DNA from: Bacteroidetes bacterium RIFCSPLOWO2_12_FULL_35_15 | GTDB taxonomy: Bacteria > Bacteroidota > Bacteroidia > 2-12-FULL-35-15 | Assembly: GCA_001769385.1 (NCBI GenBank) | Contig: MEPB01000018.1 | Location: 30,134-94,133, forward strand | Reading direction: 5' to 3' | Length of the DNA stretch: 64,000 bases | Part shown: positions 62,137 to 64,000 of the stretch, in pieces | Layout of the letters: the number at the start of each line of letters is the position of its first letter | Numbering within the stretch: position 1 is the first letter of the stretch | The notes under the pieces: generated by a model | What the model was told of the DNA's origin: nothing | The model's input: the letters and a program-made list of their open reading frames with translations, nothing else | Database searches by the model: none | Made by a program: the position numbers and the translations under genes

Positions 62137-64000
62137 ATGAAAGCATCTTTTAAAAACCTTCTCCTTACAGCAATAATGGTTTGCTCCGTTATTTATGCTA
62201 ATTCTCAAGCCATTACGGTTACCCAGCCGAATGGTACTGAACAACTTTATGGTTGTCAGACTTACACTATTAAGTGGAATTCCAGTGGTGTTTCAAATTA
62301 TTACAACATTGATTATTCCCTGAATGGAGGAACCAACTGGACCTCTGTTGCCAGTAACCTGAACATTACGAATGGACAATACAACTGGACCGTTCCTATG
62401 GTGAGTTCAAGTACGGTACTGATACGTGTATTGGATTATACCAATACATCTAAAAGAGACAGCAGTAATGCTGTTTTTTCGGTTCAACTCCCTATTAACA
62501 TTACAAGTCCTAATGGATCGGAGGTTTGGCAAGGATTGTCAACACACAATATGACATGGAGTCCTGCAGGGACATCGGGGATTTTTAATATTTATTATTC
62601 TACTGATAATGGCAGTACATTTACAAGTGTTGCGACTAACATTGCTGCCAATAATTATAACTGGGTAGTTCCAAATACGCCATCCACAACATGTCTGGTT
62701 AAAGTGCAGGATGCTACAACTTCCTGTCAGATGGACTTATCGAACGCAGTTTTTGAAATTTCACCGGCCACTCCAATACTCGTAACACCAAATGGAGGTG
62801 AAATATGGACGATCAATTCAAATAGAACTATTACCTGGACGGCATCTACTTTTTTCACAACTCTCAAACTCGAATACTCAACAGATAATGGTGCAACATA
62901 CAATCTTATAACAGCTGCTGCCCCTAACACAGGAACTTATACCTGGAATATCCCGAACACTCCTACAACCCAGGCTAAGGTCAAAGCAAGTAATTCCTCC
63001 GGATCAACAGTGTTCGATGTTAGTAATGCTGCATTCACTATCCAATTGCCATGGAATTTTATTACAGTGCCTAACGGAGGCGAAGTTTGGCGATCAGCAA
63101 ACTCTCATTCTATAACCTGGGACGCAACAGCATTCACATCTGCGGTTAAAATAGAATATTCTATAAATAATGGAAGTACCTGGGGAACAATAGTAGCATC
63201 AGCTTCCAATACAGGTTCTTATGCATGGACTATACCTCAAATGGTTACTACTACTCAGGCACTTGTTAGAATTACTAATAATACAGTTACAGCAATTGTA
63301 GATACTTCAAATGCTGTGTTTACAATCAAAGCACCAATAACAATAGATGCCCCATTGTCAGGTCCGTTAACAACCTGTTCCTCCGTAAATATCAACTGGA
63401 GCAGAACAACAGCATATGGTAACTATGGTAACTACGACTATTCACCGTATCAGAACTATTACGATTTATATTATAACATAAATGGAGGCGCTTATACGAG
63501 TATCACAACCGTTTCCAATTATAGTTCAAGCACTTCTTACAGTTACGCATGGACAGTACCGGATGTAGCAACGGGAGCCATCAAGATAAAGATAGTAGGG
63601 CGTTATGGTTCTTATCAGGGAGGTGGGAATTACTGGATCGATTCATCCACAGTAGCATTGGGAACAGTAAACCCAAGCGGAACAATTACTGTAACCAACC
63701 CGAACGGAGGAGCAACATTAAATGCTTTGAACAATTATAATGTAACCTGGACAGCAAGCGGAACCAGCGGTTATTTTGATGTACAGTACAGTACTACAGG
63801 AGCAACAGGAACATATACATCAGTGGCAACGAATATCAGCGGAAGTACTTATGCATGGAATGTGAACAATAATCCAAGCACAAATGTATATATTAAAGTA
63901 AGGGATAATCAGAATACCTGTCGCAAGGATATCAGTAATGCCTCGAATACAATCAATGCTGCAACACCGATCCTTCTTACACCGAATGGAGCAGAGGTAT
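62137..64000 (+). CDS. Large repetitive surface protein, N-terminal part (runs off the window)
   Basis: An open frame of more than 620 codons from the ATG at 62137 (MKASFKNLLLTAIMVCSVIYA signal) to the end of the window without a stop. After the signal come at least six ~90-residue Ig-like units with a shared beginning (NGGEIWTINSNRTITW; NGGEVWRSANSHSITW; NGSEVWQGLSTHNMTW), a YSTDNGxT centre and a YxWxVP end, as in Ser-Thr-rich surface repeats. A Tyr/Gly-rich unit (YGNYGNYDYSPYQNYY) interrupts the series near residue 430. It is probably an adhesin or cargo of the type IX system; the C-terminal sorting domain would lie outside the window. Confidence 0.88.
   Translation, partial: MKASFKNLLLTAIMVCSVIYANSQAITVTQPNGTEQLYGCQTYTIKWNSSGVSNYYNIDYSLNGGTNWTSVASNLNITNGQYNWTVPMVSSSTVLIRVLDYTNTSKRDSSNAVFSVQLPINITSPNGSEVWQGLSTHNMTWSPAGTSGIFNIYYSTDNGSTFTSVATNIAANNYNWVVPNTPSTTCLVKVQDATTSCQMDLSNAVFEISPATPILVTPNGGEIWTINSNRTITWTASTFFTTLKLEYSTDNGATYNLITAAAPNTGTYTWNIPNTPTTQAKVKASNSSGSTVFDVSNAAFTIQLPWNFITVPNGGEVWRSANSHSITWDATAFTSAVKIEYSINNGSTWGTIVASASNTGSYAWTIPQMVTTTQALVRITNNTVTAIVDTSNAVFTIKAPITIDAPLSGPLTTCSSVNINWSRTTAYGNYGNYDYSPYQNYYDLYYNINGGAYTSITTVSNYSSSTSYSYAWTVPDVATGAIKIKIVGRYGSYQGGGNYWIDSSTVALGTVNPSGTITVTNPNGGATLNALNNYNVTWTASGTSGYFDVQYSTTGATGTYTSVATNISGSTYAWNVNNNPSTNVYIKVRDNQNTCRKDISNASNTINAATPILLTPNGAEV

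Overview
The window is AT-rich chromosomal DNA from a member of the Bacteroidota (Bacteroidetes). The phylum signal is strong. There is a type IX secretion protein (PorQ) beside cytidylate kinase, cargo proteins with both type A and type B T9SS C-terminal sorting domains, a recF/DUF721 pair divergent from TPR-ribH, many SPI/SPII-exported proteins and OmpP1/FadL-type barrels. Genus cannot be read from the sequence; a Chitinophagales/Sphingobacteriales-like free-living organism is an inference.

Layout. 0-22.8 kb is mostly core: end of a guanine deaminase, lon, porQ, cmk, a large T9SS type B adhesin-like protein, a small redox operon (MarR, isomerase-like protein, CDGSH protein, pirin) with two matching 12-bp palindromes as candidate operators, a T9SS type A beta-propeller protein, an HI0933-type flavoprotein, an SPFH-GYF/zinc-ribbon pair, a c-type cytochrome lipoprotein, a GSDH-type dehydrogenase that looks internally shortened, an M28 peptidase, DUF721, recF, TPR and ribH. 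23.1-27.9 kb holds a three-gene SMC-like ATPase / kleisin-like / KITE-like set resembling MukBEF, Mks and Wadjet, with no nuclease partner. It is followed at 28.2-29.5 kb by a very AT-rich, overlapping three-gene cassette with an HTH protein. 29.7-45.8 kb is an accessory envelope and stress region: Met/His-rich outer-membrane protein, DUF6496, two coiled-coil paralogues, two CsbD-like proteins (one with a 60-bp minisatellite), a Cys/His-tailed protein, two Hsp20s, an HtrA protease, a PstS-like lipoprotein, an OmpP1-like barrel, a triple-BON protein and several unknown exported proteins.

45.8-54.9 kb is a defence island. It carries a decayed SpoIIE-type phosphatase remnant, a possible structured RNA, and a type I restriction-modification operon (hsdM, frameshifted hsdS, hsdR). 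A toxin / HTH antitoxin / SecB-like triad sits between hsdS and hsdR and is translationally coupled to hsdR, resembling a toxin-antitoxin-chaperone (TAC) module. Three tRNA genes (Arg-TCT, Pro-TGG, Ser-GCT) follow. 55.7-60.5 kb encodes an oligopeptide ABC importer (binding lipoprotein and two permeases with unusually long extracytoplasmic loops). The window ends with a cohesin-domain T9SS protein and the start of a very long repetitive surface protein that runs off the edge.

Small dispersed palindromic elements are scattered through the intergenic regions (16.6, 22.9, 26.0, 31.8, 60.6-61.1 kb), including one that appears interrupted by a 364-bp insertion with terminal inverted repeats and a target duplication. 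The best candidates for something new are the TAC-like triad inside the type I R-M operon and the nuclease-less SMC/kleisin/KITE set. All functional calls come from reading sequence and motifs; no database search was possible.
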